Of a stretch of 64,000 nt of DNA, positions 28,201-36,306 are shown one piece after another (positions within the stretch are counted from its first letter, which is position 1; each line of letters starts with the position of its first letter). Where the stretch lies: the NCBI GenBank assembly GCA_019747875.1, contig JAIEQI010000049.1, positions 1 through 64,000 on the forward strand, read 5' to 3'. The position numbers and the translations under genes were made by a program. The notes under the pieces are model-generated. The model had not been told where the DNA came from. It worked only from the letters and a program-made list of their open reading frames with translations, and ran no database searches. The DNA is from Candidatus Obscuribacterales bacterium (GTDB taxonomy: Bacteria > Cyanobacteriota > Vampirovibrionia > Obscuribacterales > Obscuribacteraceae).

Positions 28201-28334
28201 AAAAGCCATTAGCAACAGTAGTCATCGGCGGCATTGTCACATCTACAATTCTTACGCTCCTGGTTCTGCCGGTGCTTTATAGTTGGCTAGCCAAGGTTCC
28301 GAAGCTCGCAAGCAAGATGGAGCAGCAAGTATGA
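25248..28334 (+). CDS. Heavy-metal RND efflux pump (CzcA-like)
   Basis: 1028 residues. Family signature at the start (LPIDAFPDLANNQVQILTDAPG), helix-4 motif DFGMIVDGSIVMVEN (near 393) and LEEGNIIIETRNLPSISL in the second periplasmic loop. DFG...DG...VEN again places it with Czc/Cnr-type divalent metal pumps. It differs clearly from the pump at 13838 (for example DGS rather than DGA), so the two probably have different substrates. The last codons overlap the EamA gene by 4 bp, coupling them. Confidence 0.92.
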   Translation: MENFFANLVKHKLPICLFFFLAVVGGIQALTYLPIDAFPDLANNQVQILTDAPGMAPLEAEQLVTIPIESIMNGLHGVTRVRSMSKFGLSVVSVVFHDNIDTYFARQLVFERLQSARARLPKGIEPQLGPVATAMGEIYHYVVEGKSYSSTDLKTLQDWDVKYQLRSVPGVAEVNTFGGNTQEYVVSIFPVKLQQYGLTLQDVFDALEKNNNNFGAGVINHDAEQYTVRGVGRVRNIADIENIVVKSRNGVPIYVRSIANVGVGTALRQGAATKDGMGEVVTGIVMMLKGENSRDVIERVKERIEQIKKTLPEGVTLRPFYDQSVLVDQTIHTVATNLVEGGALVILVLLVMLGNLRAALIVAVAIPISMMFSFMGMKEMGITANIMSLGAVDFGMIVDGSIVMVENSLRRLAHNDDEQISNFQIIQDSIREMARPILFGVLIITVVYMPVLALEGMEYKMFSPMVFTVCFALLGSLLVAMTLTPVLCSLLLRGKVREWESFIIKATKAPYLASLEWCLKHRLITVIVALVLLSATVISLPFLGVEFVPRLEEGNIIIETRNLPSISLPEAVKVSTNIERAIKNVPEITTVVCRTGRPDLATDPMGVYQTDVYVMLKPRERWRSGMTKEKLVDELRQLLAEQVPGANFNFTQLIAMRVDELVSGVRSDVAVKIFGDDLDVLTEKAAEVEKVLRTVKGQTDLQVEKLTGSGQLLITPDRERMARYGVNISDIQDVVQTAVMGVAVSEVLEGRRRFELRVKFPEGSNIDPQAVQNLLVQNSAGKRLPLAQVATVELNEGVDVINREFAQRRIVVQCNVRNRDIGTFVKEAQDKLASFKLPPGYYIQWSGQFENQQRAMKKLTFVVPLSILIIFFLLTATFASIKDALLVLLNVPFALIGGVVALWIRGMYLSVPASIGFIALFGVAVLNGLVLISYINKLIGDGVVPKAAIRQACEVRLRPVLMTAMVAALGFLPMSLSTGSGAEVQKPLATVVIGGIVTSTILTLLVLPVLYSWLAKVPKLASKMEQQV

Positions 28335-29398
28335 ATCCAAGCAAACGACTCGTAATCCCGCCGGCATATTACGCTTTGGCATCGGCGCTTTTGTTTGGCG
28401 CCAGTACGCCGGCGGCTAAATTGTTAATCGGTCAAGTTCATCCGCAATTGCTGGCAGGCCTTCTTTATTTCGGTTCCGGTTTAGGACTGCTTTTGGTAGG
28501 CACTATCTTCAAAGCCTTCCAAGTTGGCGGACGAGAGCCAAATCTGAGGCGATCGGATCTGCCTTGGCTTGCCGGAGCAATTGTTTTCGGCGGAGTAGCC
28601 GGACCACTTTTATTGATGACCGGTTTAACTAGTACACCAGGAGGAGCGGCATCACTTCTACTCAATATGGAGGCCGTTTTGACTGCATTGCTGGCTTGGT
28701 TTGCATTCAAGGAAAATTATGATAGGCGCATTATTCTTGGCATGATTTCAATCGTTGTAGGCAGCATTGTGCTGACATGGCAGCCTGGGGCGATGCATTC
28801 AGTGTCGTTTGGATCACTGGCAATCATCGGGGCTTGCTTTTGTTGGGCGCTGGACAACAATCTCACTAGAAATATTTCTGACGCCGACCCAATTCAGATT
28901 GCAGCGATTAAAGGACTAGTGGCGGGATTGGTAAACGTCGGCATTGCCGTAGTCGGCGGAAGCCACTTGCCTACAGGTCTAGTTGTTCTTGCCGCATCAC
29001 TGGTCGGTTTTCTGGGTTATGGCGTCAGTCTTGTACTGTTCATTAAGGCACTGCGATATCTGGGCACGGCTCGTACCGGTGCCTATTTTTCAACAGCTCC
29101 ATTTGCCGGAGCTGTGCTGTCACTGTTGTTTTTGCATGAGCCGTTGACTGTTGATTTGCTGGCGGCAACTAGTTTCATGGCTTTTGGTGTGTGGCTCCAT
29201 TTGACTGAACTTCACGAGCATGAGCATAGCCATACGGAAGAAGAGCATGAACATCTGCATACGCACGATGAGCATCACCAGCATGAACATGATCCGGAAA
29301 TCGCGTCTGGTGAGCCTCATAGCCATCGGCACAAACACGTTGCAATTACACATTCCCATCCGCACTATCCTGATACGCAACATCGACACGCGCATTGA
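28331..29398 (+). CDS. EamA/DMT-family transporter with His-rich tail
   Basis: 355 residues from the ATG at 28331, overlapping the RND gene stop. Two EamA repeats (ALASALLFGASTPAAKLLIG...; IGACFCWALDNNLTRNISDADP...) give about ten helices. The last 60 residues are packed with His in EHEH, HTHDEHHQHEH and HSHPHYP runs, a typical cytoplasmic or periplasmic metal buffer seen on Ni/Zn/Co transporters. The His tail and coupling to a metal pump suggest metal or metal-ligand export; the substrate cannot be read from sequence. Confidence 0.85.
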   Translation: MNPSKRLVIPPAYYALASALLFGASTPAAKLLIGQVHPQLLAGLLYFGSGLGLLLVGTIFKAFQVGGREPNLRRSDLPWLAGAIVFGGVAGPLLLMTGLTSTPGGAASLLLNMEAVLTALLAWFAFKENYDRRIILGMISIVVGSIVLTWQPGAMHSVSFGSLAIIGACFCWALDNNLTRNISDADPIQIAAIKGLVAGLVNVGIAVVGGSHLPTGLVVLAASLVGFLGYGVSLVLFIKALRYLGTARTGAYFSTAPFAGAVLSLLFLHEPLTVDLLAATSFMAFGVWLHLTELHEHEHSHTEEEHEHLHTHDEHHQHEHDPEIASGEPHSHRHKHVAITHSHPHYPDTQHRHAH

Positions 29399-29421
29399 AA
29401 AAATTATTTTGGAAATCGTTA

Positions 29422-30480
29422 ATGCCTGAACACAAGTTATTTACCATACAGTCCTTCACTCACTTTATTCATCGGTTCTTCTTGCCGTTGCTGCTTGCCA
29501 GCTATGCGCTTGCAGCTTGCGCACCACAGCTTGGTCTATCTTTGAGGCAAATCTCGTTTGGTACCATTACTTTACCGGCACTGGGACAGACAAACGTTTC
29601 TCCATCGTTGGTAATGCTCTCGTTTCTGTTGTTTAACGCCGGCCTGGGAATACAAACTAAGGAACTATGGGGCTTGCGGCAAAAGCCTCAATTATTGCTC
29701 GTTGGCTTTTTGGCAAACATGATCGTTCCAATCCTGCTGATTATCACCTTGCGCGGAGTGATGGGGCTATGGCACAACTCGGATGAGCTGCATAATCTTC
29801 TGGTTGGTTTGGCTCTGATAATAGCCATGCCGATTGCCGGATCTTCGGCCGCTTGGGCTCAAAACGCTAATGGAAACCTGGGGCTAAGTCTGGGGTTGGT
29901 GCTGCTTTCGACCATTCTGAGTCCTCTGACGACACCCCTGGTTCTGCATTTGTTTGGCTTTATGACCAAAGGAGATTTTGCCGAAGATCTCCATGAAATG
30001 GCACAGCAGGGTACGAATGCGTTCCTGTGTTTGACAGTCGTTCTTCCATCATTACTGGGAATGTCTGTTCACTATGTTATTGGAGAAAAAAGAACGAGCT
30101 GTATCAAACCATGCCTGAAGCTGGTTAACTTTATCGTACTCTTGCTGCTTAACTATTCAAACGCTGCCACAAGTTTGCCGCAAGCCTTTTCCCGACCGGA
30201 CTGGGATTTCTTGGGTTTCATTTTGGGGACTACGATAGCAGTTTGCACAGTAGCGTTTTTCGCCGGATGGCTAGTCTCTTGGTTTTTCAAGACAGATAAA
30301 TCAGACAAAGCCGCGCTAATGTTTAGCCTTGGAATGAATAACAATGGAACTGGTCTGGTTCTTGCGGCAACGGCGTTGGCAGATCATCCGGCAGTAATGT
30401 TGCCGATGATTTTCTACACTTTCGTCCAACAGGTGATAGCGGCAGTAGTCGATTGGCGAATATTCAAAACAGAAGACTAG
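29422..30480 (+). CDS. Bile acid:Na+ symporter-family (BASS) transporter
   Basis: 352 residues from the ATG at 29422 (a TTG at 29395 overlapping the EamA stop is an alternative). About nine to ten helices; motifs include NAGLGIQTKEL, AMPIAGSSAAWAQNANGNLGLSLGLVLLST (cross-over region) and LNYSNAATSLPQAF, typical of the BASS superfamily that includes ACR3. Although ACR3 is a relative, the Cys signature of arsenite transporters is not evident. It follows the EamA gene closely, so it may belong to the same transcript. Confidence 0.8.
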   Translation: MPEHKLFTIQSFTHFIHRFFLPLLLASYALAACAPQLGLSLRQISFGTITLPALGQTNVSPSLVMLSFLLFNAGLGIQTKELWGLRQKPQLLLVGFLANMIVPILLIITLRGVMGLWHNSDELHNLLVGLALIIAMPIAGSSAAWAQNANGNLGLSLGLVLLSTILSPLTTPLVLHLFGFMTKGDFAEDLHEMAQQGTNAFLCLTVVLPSLLGMSVHYVIGEKRTSCIKPCLKLVNFIVLLLLNYSNAATSLPQAFSRPDWDFLGFILGTTIAVCTVAFFAGWLVSWFFKTDKSDKAALMFSLGMNNNGTGLVLAATALADHPAVMLPMIFYTFVQQVIAAVVDWRIFKTED

Positions 30481-30673
30481 CCCATTTAGGGGTCTGACTA
30501 GCAATGAGAACCAAAACATACGCTAATTCACTTGGTGGCCGCTAAGCCTGTGTAAACCCCAGTTTGGCGCTTGTCGCCTTCTATTCTGGTATACATGAGC
30601 GTTCTGCCCCTTTTACAACAACTTAGGACCCTGTAGAATCCACAAGTCCGTACTCTGATGAAGATTCTTCGCC

Positions 30674-31924
30674 ATGCCTGGACGTGTCAAAGTCCTCACT
30701 ACTAATGATGATAACGCTGGCGGTTGGTTAAACCGCACCGTAGTTGGTGCGGGTCTCACAAGCGCACTTGGTGATTTCAACTACGAAACCTGCAATGTAA
30801 TCCTGCCGGGTTTCCTCGCCGTTCTGGGCATACCAGCGGTTGCCCTTGGTGCTATAGAGGGCATTGCTGACGGCATTTCTAGTTTCTCAAAGCTTGGTTC
30901 CGGATATATTGCAGACAAGCTTGGACATCGAAAGACACTGGTAATTGTTGGTTATGGTCTGACAGCGTTAATGCCTGTCCTCTTCGCACTGTCTGGCGGT
31001 TGGGCTTTAATACTTTGCGGACGCATTGTTGGATGGTTTGGGAAGGGCATTCGAAGCCCTTTGCGTGATGCAATTATGGCGGAGGCCATTACGCCTGCTA
31101 GCAAAGGGAAGGCCTTTGGTTTTCATCGGGCTGCTGACACCGCCGGTGCAGTGATCGGCCCCTTGCTAGGTGTAGCAGCGCTTGCCTGGGCTCAGGATTT
31201 CCACCCTAAAGATGCCTCTGCGCCCTTTCGTACCGTCTTCTGGCTGGCATTGATTCCTGGAATACTTTCGGTTTTGAGTTTTTCACTTTTAGTCAAGGAC
31301 GACGGCAGTGTGCCTAACCCTACGCTGCAATTTTGGTCCACCCTGCGCGAGCTGCCAAGTCGATTTCAGCGATACTTGCGTGCAGTTGGAATCTTTGGCA
31401 TTGGTGATTTCGCTCACACGCTGTTGATTTTGGCAGCCACGCAGCTTCTTACATCGAGCATGGGCGTGACACATGCAGCAATGGTTGCCGGACTACTCTA
31501 CGTTTGGCGAAATGCTGTACAGACATTGGTATCCTTTCCAATCGGAGTGCTGGCAGATCGATTTGGTCATCGCCGCCTGCTGGTAATCGGTTATGCCATC
31601 GGCGTTTCGGTAGCGGCATTGACTGCCACTGCATTTGCCATACAAGCCAACAATCTTGTGCTATTGGTATGTATTTTCACTCTGGCCGGTTTTTATGTTG
31701 CGGTGCAGGAATCCCTTGAAGCCACGCTTACATCAGAGCTTGTCCCGCAGACTATTCGCGCTACAAGCTACGGACTACTTGCCTCAGTCAATGGAGTGGG
31801 CGATCTGATTTCTAGCGCGGTCGTGGGACTTGTCTGGTCCGCAATCTCACCCGTGATTGCGTTCGCCTCCGCGGCTGTCGTCATGGCGATTGGAACCGTG
31901 ACCCTAGCTCGATTGCGCGACTAA
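30674..31924 (+). CDS. MFS transporter
   Basis: 416 residues with about 12 helices. Classic MFS loop motifs: GYIADKLGHRKTLVIVGY between helices 2-3 and GVLADRFGHRRLLVIGYAIG in the second half; RIVGWFGKGIRSPLRDAIMAE resembles a subgroup linked to metal resistance. The gene starts at the ATG at 30674 after a 190-bp spacer holding no other gene. Its substrate is unknown. It is followed by the truncated SPASM gene. Confidence 0.85.
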   Translation: MPGRVKVLTTNDDNAGGWLNRTVVGAGLTSALGDFNYETCNVILPGFLAVLGIPAVALGAIEGIADGISSFSKLGSGYIADKLGHRKTLVIVGYGLTALMPVLFALSGGWALILCGRIVGWFGKGIRSPLRDAIMAEAITPASKGKAFGFHRAADTAGAVIGPLLGVAALAWAQDFHPKDASAPFRTVFWLALIPGILSVLSFSLLVKDDGSVPNPTLQFWSTLRELPSRFQRYLRAVGIFGIGDFAHTLLILAATQLLTSSMGVTHAAMVAGLLYVWRNAVQTLVSFPIGVLADRFGHRRLLVIGYAIGVSVAALTATAFAIQANNLVLLVCIFTLAGFYVAVQESLEATLTSELVPQTIRATSYGLLASVNGVGDLISSAVVGLVWSAISPVIAFASAAVVMAIGTVTLARLRD

Positions 31925-31993
31925 TGCGGTCTGGACAATGTGACCTGGTAAGACCTAGGTTGGCAGGACTGCTGGCGGCATGAGTTCCAGTCC

Positions 31994-32551
31994 GTGGCTC
32001 TGCTAAATGTCATCCCCGACAATTCTCAGGAACATGTCGAAACCGGAAACTACTTGCCATATGCCAAGTTTGTTGAATTCTTGAGAGAAGTATTCGCACT
32101 ATGGTGGCAGGAATTTAGAGATTCCGTGTCTATCCGGGAACTGGAAAGCCTGTTCAGCAAGGTTGCTGCACGGCGTGGGCCAACAATATGCGAATTCGCG
32201 AGCAATTGCATGGGCAAGTACCTAACCATTGAACCGAATGGGGATGTCCTGGCGTGTGATAAGTACCTTGGTGACCCCGCTCTTTTATTCGGAAACTTGC
32301 TTACGGAAAATCTGTCTCAACTGCTCGTTCACTCTTCAAACTTGACACAAGCCCGTCGCGCGGTCTCTCTGTCCAAAGCAGGCATGCACGAGTGTTCTTA
32401 TTTTCGCTACTGCAACGGAGGTTGTCCACATGATGCTCGTCTCAACGAGCTACATGTGCGCAACTGGGAAGGAAATTGTTGCGGATTGTCAGAATTGATG
32501 AGAGACATGGAACTGGTATCACAACAAAATCAACCAGCGTTGCGTACTTGA
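31994..32551 (+). pseudogene. Truncated radical-SAM peptide maturase (SPASM domain only)
   Basis: 185 residues from a GTG; the open frame extends back only to a stop at 31949-31951. It contains a C-terminal SPASM-type iron-sulfur domain: CEFASNCMGKYLTIEPNGDVLACDKYLGD followed by CSYFRYCNGGCPHDA and a late NCCG. The VSIRELESL segment before it resembles peptide-cyclophane maturases. The entire radical-SAM domain with its CxxxCxxC cluster is absent, so it cannot catalyse alone. The upstream side abuts the MFS gene, consistent with a deletion or recombination junction. A small peptide gene follows 13 bp downstream. Confidence 0.75.
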
Positions 32552-32564
32552 AGGAGGACCACCA

Positions 32565-32753
32565 ATGCCCGAGATTGAACTGTCTCACACGGACATAGAA
32601 GCTCTCGAAAAGAAAGTCAAATCTGGCACCCTGCCAGACGAAGAGGCAAAATTCCTGCACTTCATGGTTAATCAGGCAAAAGCCAAGATTCAGCAGGGCA
32701 AGGATGAAGAAGGCCCCAGCTGGAAGTTTGATATTTGGAAATATAAATTCTAG
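32565..32753 (+). CDS. Small peptide, possible orphaned RiPP precursor
   Basis: 62 residues, ATG preceded by AAGGAGG. A charged, helical leader-like part (LSHTDIEALEKKVKSGTLPDEEAKFLHFMV) leads into QQGKDEEGPSWKFDIWKYKF. The C-terminal W-K-F...W-K-Y-K-F pattern resembles substrates of radical-SAM/SPASM enzymes that link Trp or Phe side chains to neighbouring residues. Its position directly after a SPASM remnant supports a decayed RiPP locus. That it is a precursor is inference. Confidence 0.55.
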   Translation: MPEIELSHTDIEALEKKVKSGTLPDEEAKFLHFMVNQAKAKIQQGKDEEGPSWKFDIWKYKF

Positions 32754-32762
32754 CCCCGAAAA

Positions 32763-33275
32763 CTACACTGGTACGGCATCAATCGAGCTCGGCTGAACTA
32801 CTTGTTGCAGTTGACCTTGCTTTTCGTTGGCTCTCTTCAGCGGGCAGATGTAGACCAGGAGAAAAGCAATGATAAGATTGGGCAACCACTTGTCCATTTG
32901 ACTCAGCACTGCATACGCAAGAGGCTGATGAATGTGGCAATCGATCGCATAAAAGTAATTGACCAGAGGCTCACGGATAAGCTCTCCTTTCAATTCCAGA
33001 AGGATCGCGCTCACAATGACGCTCCGTCCCACACGATTTCCAACTGGCAGCAGGTGTCCGGTATAGAAATAAAGGACGGCGGCAACAAATGTCGAGATCC
33101 AGGCCGTCAAATAGGCAACCAGTGTCACACTCCCTGAATAGGGACCACCGCTGCTGCAACCAATGACCAGTTCTCCGATAGGCAAGCGTGTTGCATCCTG
33201 TACAAGAATGTGGGCCGTAAGGGCCACTACAGCAATAACTGTGGTGCATAGCAGGATTCGCACTTTACTCCGCAC
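32763..33275 (-). CDS. Membrane protein of unknown function
   Basis: 170 residues from the GTG at 33275, chosen because a perfect AGGAGGA lies 6 bases upstream on this strand; longer starts run through the recombination-like site C. About four hydrophobic segments (ILLCTTVIAVVALTAHILV, VTLVAYLTAWISTFVAAVLYFYTG, SVIVSAILLELKG, WLPNLIIAFLLVYICPL). No family recognised. It is oriented against the small peptide gene, their 3' ends 9 bp apart. Confidence 0.65.
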   Translation of the reverse strand: MRSKVRILLCTTVIAVVALTAHILVQDATRLPIGELVIGCSSGGPYSGSVTLVAYLTAWISTFVAAVLYFYTGHLLPVGNRVGRSVIVSAILLELKGELIREPLVNYFYAIDCHIHQPLAYAVLSQMDKWLPNLIIAFLLVYICPLKRANEKQGQLQQVVQPSSIDAVPV

Positions 33276-33617
33276 TTGTTCTCCTCCTGCTGCGATCAGA
33301 AGATTTGCTCTCGTCCGACGAACTTTGGCAACGCTTCCGTTTCGAAGTCCTGACCTGGTCCTTTCCGACCGACCCCCAATTTTATCAGTTGCTGTCTGCG
33401 TTGTCATAGCGGTAAACAAAATAGGTGTTTAGTCTGTTGTGCTGCTAGGTTAGGAGTCACACCGGAGAAACTATTGTTGACGTTCCGTAGAGCCCTGACT
33501 TTCGGAAGTAGAGCGATGTCAATTAGCGGTGATGCCGGCTAGAAATAGTTGGTTGAAATCCAATGTAAAGCAGCTAAGCTTTTCTCCCTGTTCCATAGTT
33601 CGACAAGGAGAATTGTC
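33276..33617. other. Intergenic region between divergent genes, holding site C
   Basis: 342 bp without a convincing gene. It contains the ribosome site of the membrane protein on the left, the dif-like site C at 33411-33438 with conserved flanks, and the AGGAG ribosome site of the borosin precursor at the right edge. Beyond these I see nothing. Confidence 0.6.
33411..33438. other. dif-like recombination site C (11-6-11)
   Basis: Left arm GGTAAACAAAA, spacer TAGGTG, right arm TTTAGTCTGTT, with the GTTGTCATAGC upstream flank. About 15 bp downstream, CTAGGTTAGGAGTCAC resembles GGTTAGACTAGGAATCAC after site E, so the repeat is longer than the core. It marks the left boundary of the borosin module. 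Confidence 0.6.
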
Positions 33618-33854
33618 ATGTCCTCGAAATTCACCCAGTTCGTTCTCCACCTGTGCAAAGACAAAGCCAAATTAGATTCTTTCGTGAAGGACCCGGACTC
33701 AGTACTGAAGGACAGTGAACTGACTTATGCAGAACAAACGCTACTAAAAACAATGGATGAAAATCTGATCCGCTCCGCTATGGGCGATGAGCCGCACGCG
33801 TTGATGGGCACCGTTCTAATTTTCACGGCAGCTTCTACCGTAACTCAGCGCTAA
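33618..33854 (+). CDS. Split borosin precursor peptide (SonA-like)
   Basis: 78 residues from the ATG at 33618, 7 bp after AAGGAG. Residues 1-62 form a helical domain (FTQFVLHLCKDKAKLDSFV, DPDSVLKDSELTYAEQTLLKT) like the borosin-binding domain of split borosin precursors. The last 16 residues, MGTVLIFTAASTVTQR, are rich in Val, Ile, Thr and Ala, as expected of a core whose backbone amides are methylated. The methyltransferase starts 15 bp downstream. The role follows from the pairing; the number and position of methylations cannot be read from DNA. Confidence 0.82.
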   Translation: MSSKFTQFVLHLCKDKAKLDSFVKDPDSVLKDSELTYAEQTLLKTMDENLIRSAMGDEPHALMGTVLIFTAASTVTQR

Positions 33855-33869
33855 CGAGGATTTAGTACG

Positions 33870-34655
33870 ATGCAATCTGGAAGTTTGACCGTCGTCGGTA
33901 CAGGCATTCGCTTTACACAGATGACAATGGAATCGCAGGAAGCAATCAAGACCGCAGGCAAGGTACTCTACTTGGTTGCTGATCCGCTTTCAGCCGCGTG
34001 GATTCGAGAACTCAATCCCACTGCTGAATCGCTTCATTTATTCTATGAAGATGGAAAAGATCGTGGCATTACGTACAAGCAAATGGTTGACCGGATTTTG
34101 GATGAGGTTCGCAAAGGACAAGAAGTCTGCGCTGCTTTCTACGGACATCCTGGAATCTTTGTAAATCCTTCTCATGAAGCAATAAAACTGGCTAGAGAGG
34201 AGGGGTTTACTGCGAACATGCTAGCAGCCGTGTCAGCCGAGGATTGTCTGTTTGCTGATCTTGGCATTGATCCTTCGGTTGACGGTTGCCAGACATTTGA
34301 AGCAACTGACTTTCTTGTTTTCAAACGGCAGTTTGATACTACAAGTTCATTGATCATCTGGCAAATTGGTTGTGTTGGTGATCTTACATTTAATCCACAC
34401 CCATCCGATCCTAGCGGCATCAACGTTTTAGTAGACTATCTCCTTGAGCATTACAGCCCATCGCACCCGGCGATTCTCTACCAATCAAATGTCCTACCAA
34501 TCTGTAAACCGATTATTCGCTATTTAACGCTGGCCGAAATCAGAGAAGCGACCATAAATCAGATAACCACTCTATACATCTATCCCAAGGCTCGCCGGCC
34601 GGTGGACGAGAAACACTTGTCCAAACTAGGGCTAGTGCAAAAGGTCTTCGCCTGA
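33870..34655 (+). CDS. Borosin peptide alpha-N-methyltransferase (split type)
   Basis: 261 residues. A tetrapyrrole-methylase fold with the pattern of OphMA-type peptide backbone methyltransferases: SLTVVGTGIRF at the start, VADPLSAAWI, GKDRGITYKQM (Arg and Tyr of the active site, recalled from OphMA), FYGHPGIFVNPSHEAI, VSAEDCLFADLGIDPS and TFEATDFLVF. It would transfer methyl groups from S-adenosylmethionine to backbone amides of the peptide encoded just upstream. In fungi precursor and enzyme are fused; here they are separate, as in the Shewanella SonA/SonM case. Similarity was judged by eye, not computed. Confidence 0.88.
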   Translation: MQSGSLTVVGTGIRFTQMTMESQEAIKTAGKVLYLVADPLSAAWIRELNPTAESLHLFYEDGKDRGITYKQMVDRILDEVRKGQEVCAAFYGHPGIFVNPSHEAIKLAREEGFTANMLAAVSAEDCLFADLGIDPSVDGCQTFEATDFLVFKRQFDTTSSLIIWQIGCVGDLTFNPHPSDPSGINVLVDYLLEHYSPSHPAILYQSNVLPICKPIIRYLTLAEIREATINQITTLYIYPKARRPVDEKHLSKLGLVQKVFA

Positions 34656-34675
34656 AGGCACCACATACGGTGCGC

Positions 34676-35974
34676 TTACAATGCGCTTACTTGACTAACA
34701 AAAGCTATTATATCCGCCTGCTCCGACACCATGCCGTGAGCCGGTTCTCCATTACAGCCAAATACTTGGTACTGTGACAAGTACTGTTTCACATGTCCTG
34801 GCGCTGTAGCAATTGGCAAAATAAAACTCTCTCCAATTTGTGCCAGCAAATCTTCGATTGAGTGTTGTTGACGCCGAACATAATTGTCGTCGATGCCCAC
34901 GAAAGGACCGCAATGGTTGCCTTCGTTATAAAGCATCCAGACGGAGAGAACTTGCTGTGGCAATCGCTGCGCTACCAGGCTTCCCACGGATGGCCACATA
35001 GGAACTTCCGAACCGCAGAGATCAAACGAATCTAGCAGATGCGATTTTTTGCTAAGGTGCATATTGTGCCCAAGTAGAATCAACTTATCATTCTTGGTCA
35101 TTTTGTCCAGAACGTCGTTTAACAGCGAGCACATACACTGTTCGCGTTTCTCAAACGCGCACCAAAGTTGGTCAATTGTCGGCTCCGGAAAAGCATTCAC
35201 CACAAATTGAAAGCTCGCTGTCAAACACATAAGGTTGGCTTTGAGTTCGACAAAAGCAGCATTGCCTAATGCTCGCTGAAATTCAGCACCATGACTTGAG
35301 AGATAGCGCATTGCCTGATTTAGTCGCGCAACCTCACCCTGAGCCGTTTCATAAGGTACTCTCTCAAGTAATTGACGAATATTGTCAATGCAAGAAGCGC
35401 TCTGCGCCAGTGCGAGGATGGCTGCAATATCTTCGTAAGCACCGCCAGGACAAACATCAATGTCATATCCAACAAAGCGAATGTTATTACGCCCTGCGTA
35501 AGCGATTGTCCGAAGCTCCCTGCAAAAGCCAAGCTCCATTGCATGGAACGGTTGCGTGTCCATTGCACGCCGAGGAGCTAGGCGGCCTTTTGGAAAGTCG
35601 AGCCGATCTGTTCGTGTTGCTCCGTCAAATCCGTAGAGGGCGACCAAATCCAAGTAGCGTTCATCACCGGTCTTGATGTACCTATCTATTTTTTGTCCAT
35701 CAGACCGCCCGATCTCTTTGCCGATTGTATTCCAGCCGCGCCTGGTCAGATACTTAATGAACAATGATTGGAAGCCGTACTTTTCTCGAATAAAATGATC
35801 CGGCTCACCAAGGTAGACGACACTCTTATTGCGGATTAGATCATCCAGGCAATTGAGTTTTTCTATCTCACGGACAGGGTTGGCGGATAGGTCAACCGGC
35901 ACAGCATGTTCTTGTGCCCATTGAAGAAAGGACACAGCATTCTCAGAAATCGCATATCTAGTTGATGATGACAT
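34676..35974 (-). CDS. Erythromycin-esterase-like protein
   Basis: 432 residues, no signal peptide. Family-like motifs: VVYLGEPDHFIREKYGF (near 55), KEIGRSDG, FVGYDIDVCPGGAYED and LILLGHNMHLSK (near 295), corresponding to the GE..H, GxD and GHN.H landmarks of the EreA/EreB-like superfamily. Members cleave macrolide lactones or act in poorly known peptide/antibiotic contexts. It is convergent with the borosin methyltransferase (3' ends 20 bp apart) inside the same dif-bounded module. A link to the borosin product, such as processing or self-protection, is speculation. Confidence 0.7.
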   Translation of the reverse strand: MSSSTRYAISENAVSFLQWAQEHAVPVDLSANPVREIEKLNCLDDLIRNKSVVYLGEPDHFIREKYGFQSLFIKYLTRRGWNTIGKEIGRSDGQKIDRYIKTGDERYLDLVALYGFDGATRTDRLDFPKGRLAPRRAMDTQPFHAMELGFCRELRTIAYAGRNNIRFVGYDIDVCPGGAYEDIAAILALAQSASCIDNIRQLLERVPYETAQGEVARLNQAMRYLSSHGAEFQRALGNAAFVELKANLMCLTASFQFVVNAFPEPTIDQLWCAFEKREQCMCSLLNDVLDKMTKNDKLILLGHNMHLSKKSHLLDSFDLCGSEVPMWPSVGSLVAQRLPQQVLSVWMLYNEGNHCGPFVGIDDNYVRRQQHSIEDLLAQIGESFILPIATAPGHVKQYLSQYQVFGCNGEPAHGMVSEQADIIAFVSQVSAL

Positions 35975-36306
35975 TGCTTACATTATACGCACTTGACTGT
36001 TGGCAACTCAACAATTGGGTGGACGGCAAGAGGTAGACAAAAGGGCTGTTTTGTTCACTTGGCTACCAGCCGCCTTACCTACCTTGATAGGTTTTTTCGC
36101 CTTGCAGGAGCATGGTTAATTGAGTCGGTCCGTGCCGAACTTACGCCATCCATGCGGGTTTGCAAACCACGCTGATATAATGTAATCGTCCAGAGCGCTC
36201 AGATAAGGAACCACATTTAGTGGCAGCGAGCACAGTTTCAATCGGATCGAGTATTTAGAGATAGTTCCTTTATCGGTGCGCTGTTACTTAGCTGAGAGGT
36301 AATGGC
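35975..36306. other. Divergent intergenic region with site D
   Basis: 332 bp between the esterase-like gene and the HTH-TPR gene. It contains dif-like site D at 36032-36059 and otherwise no gene I can support. A short open frame at 35993-36175 lacks coding character. Confidence 0.55.
36032..36059. other. dif-like recombination site D (11-6-11)
   Basis: Left arm GGTAGACAAAA, spacer GGGCTG, right arm TTTTGTTCACT. The core resembles the other four sites but the GTTGTCAT flank is not conserved here. It separates the borosin module from the HTH-TPR/PDZ module. Confidence 0.55.
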
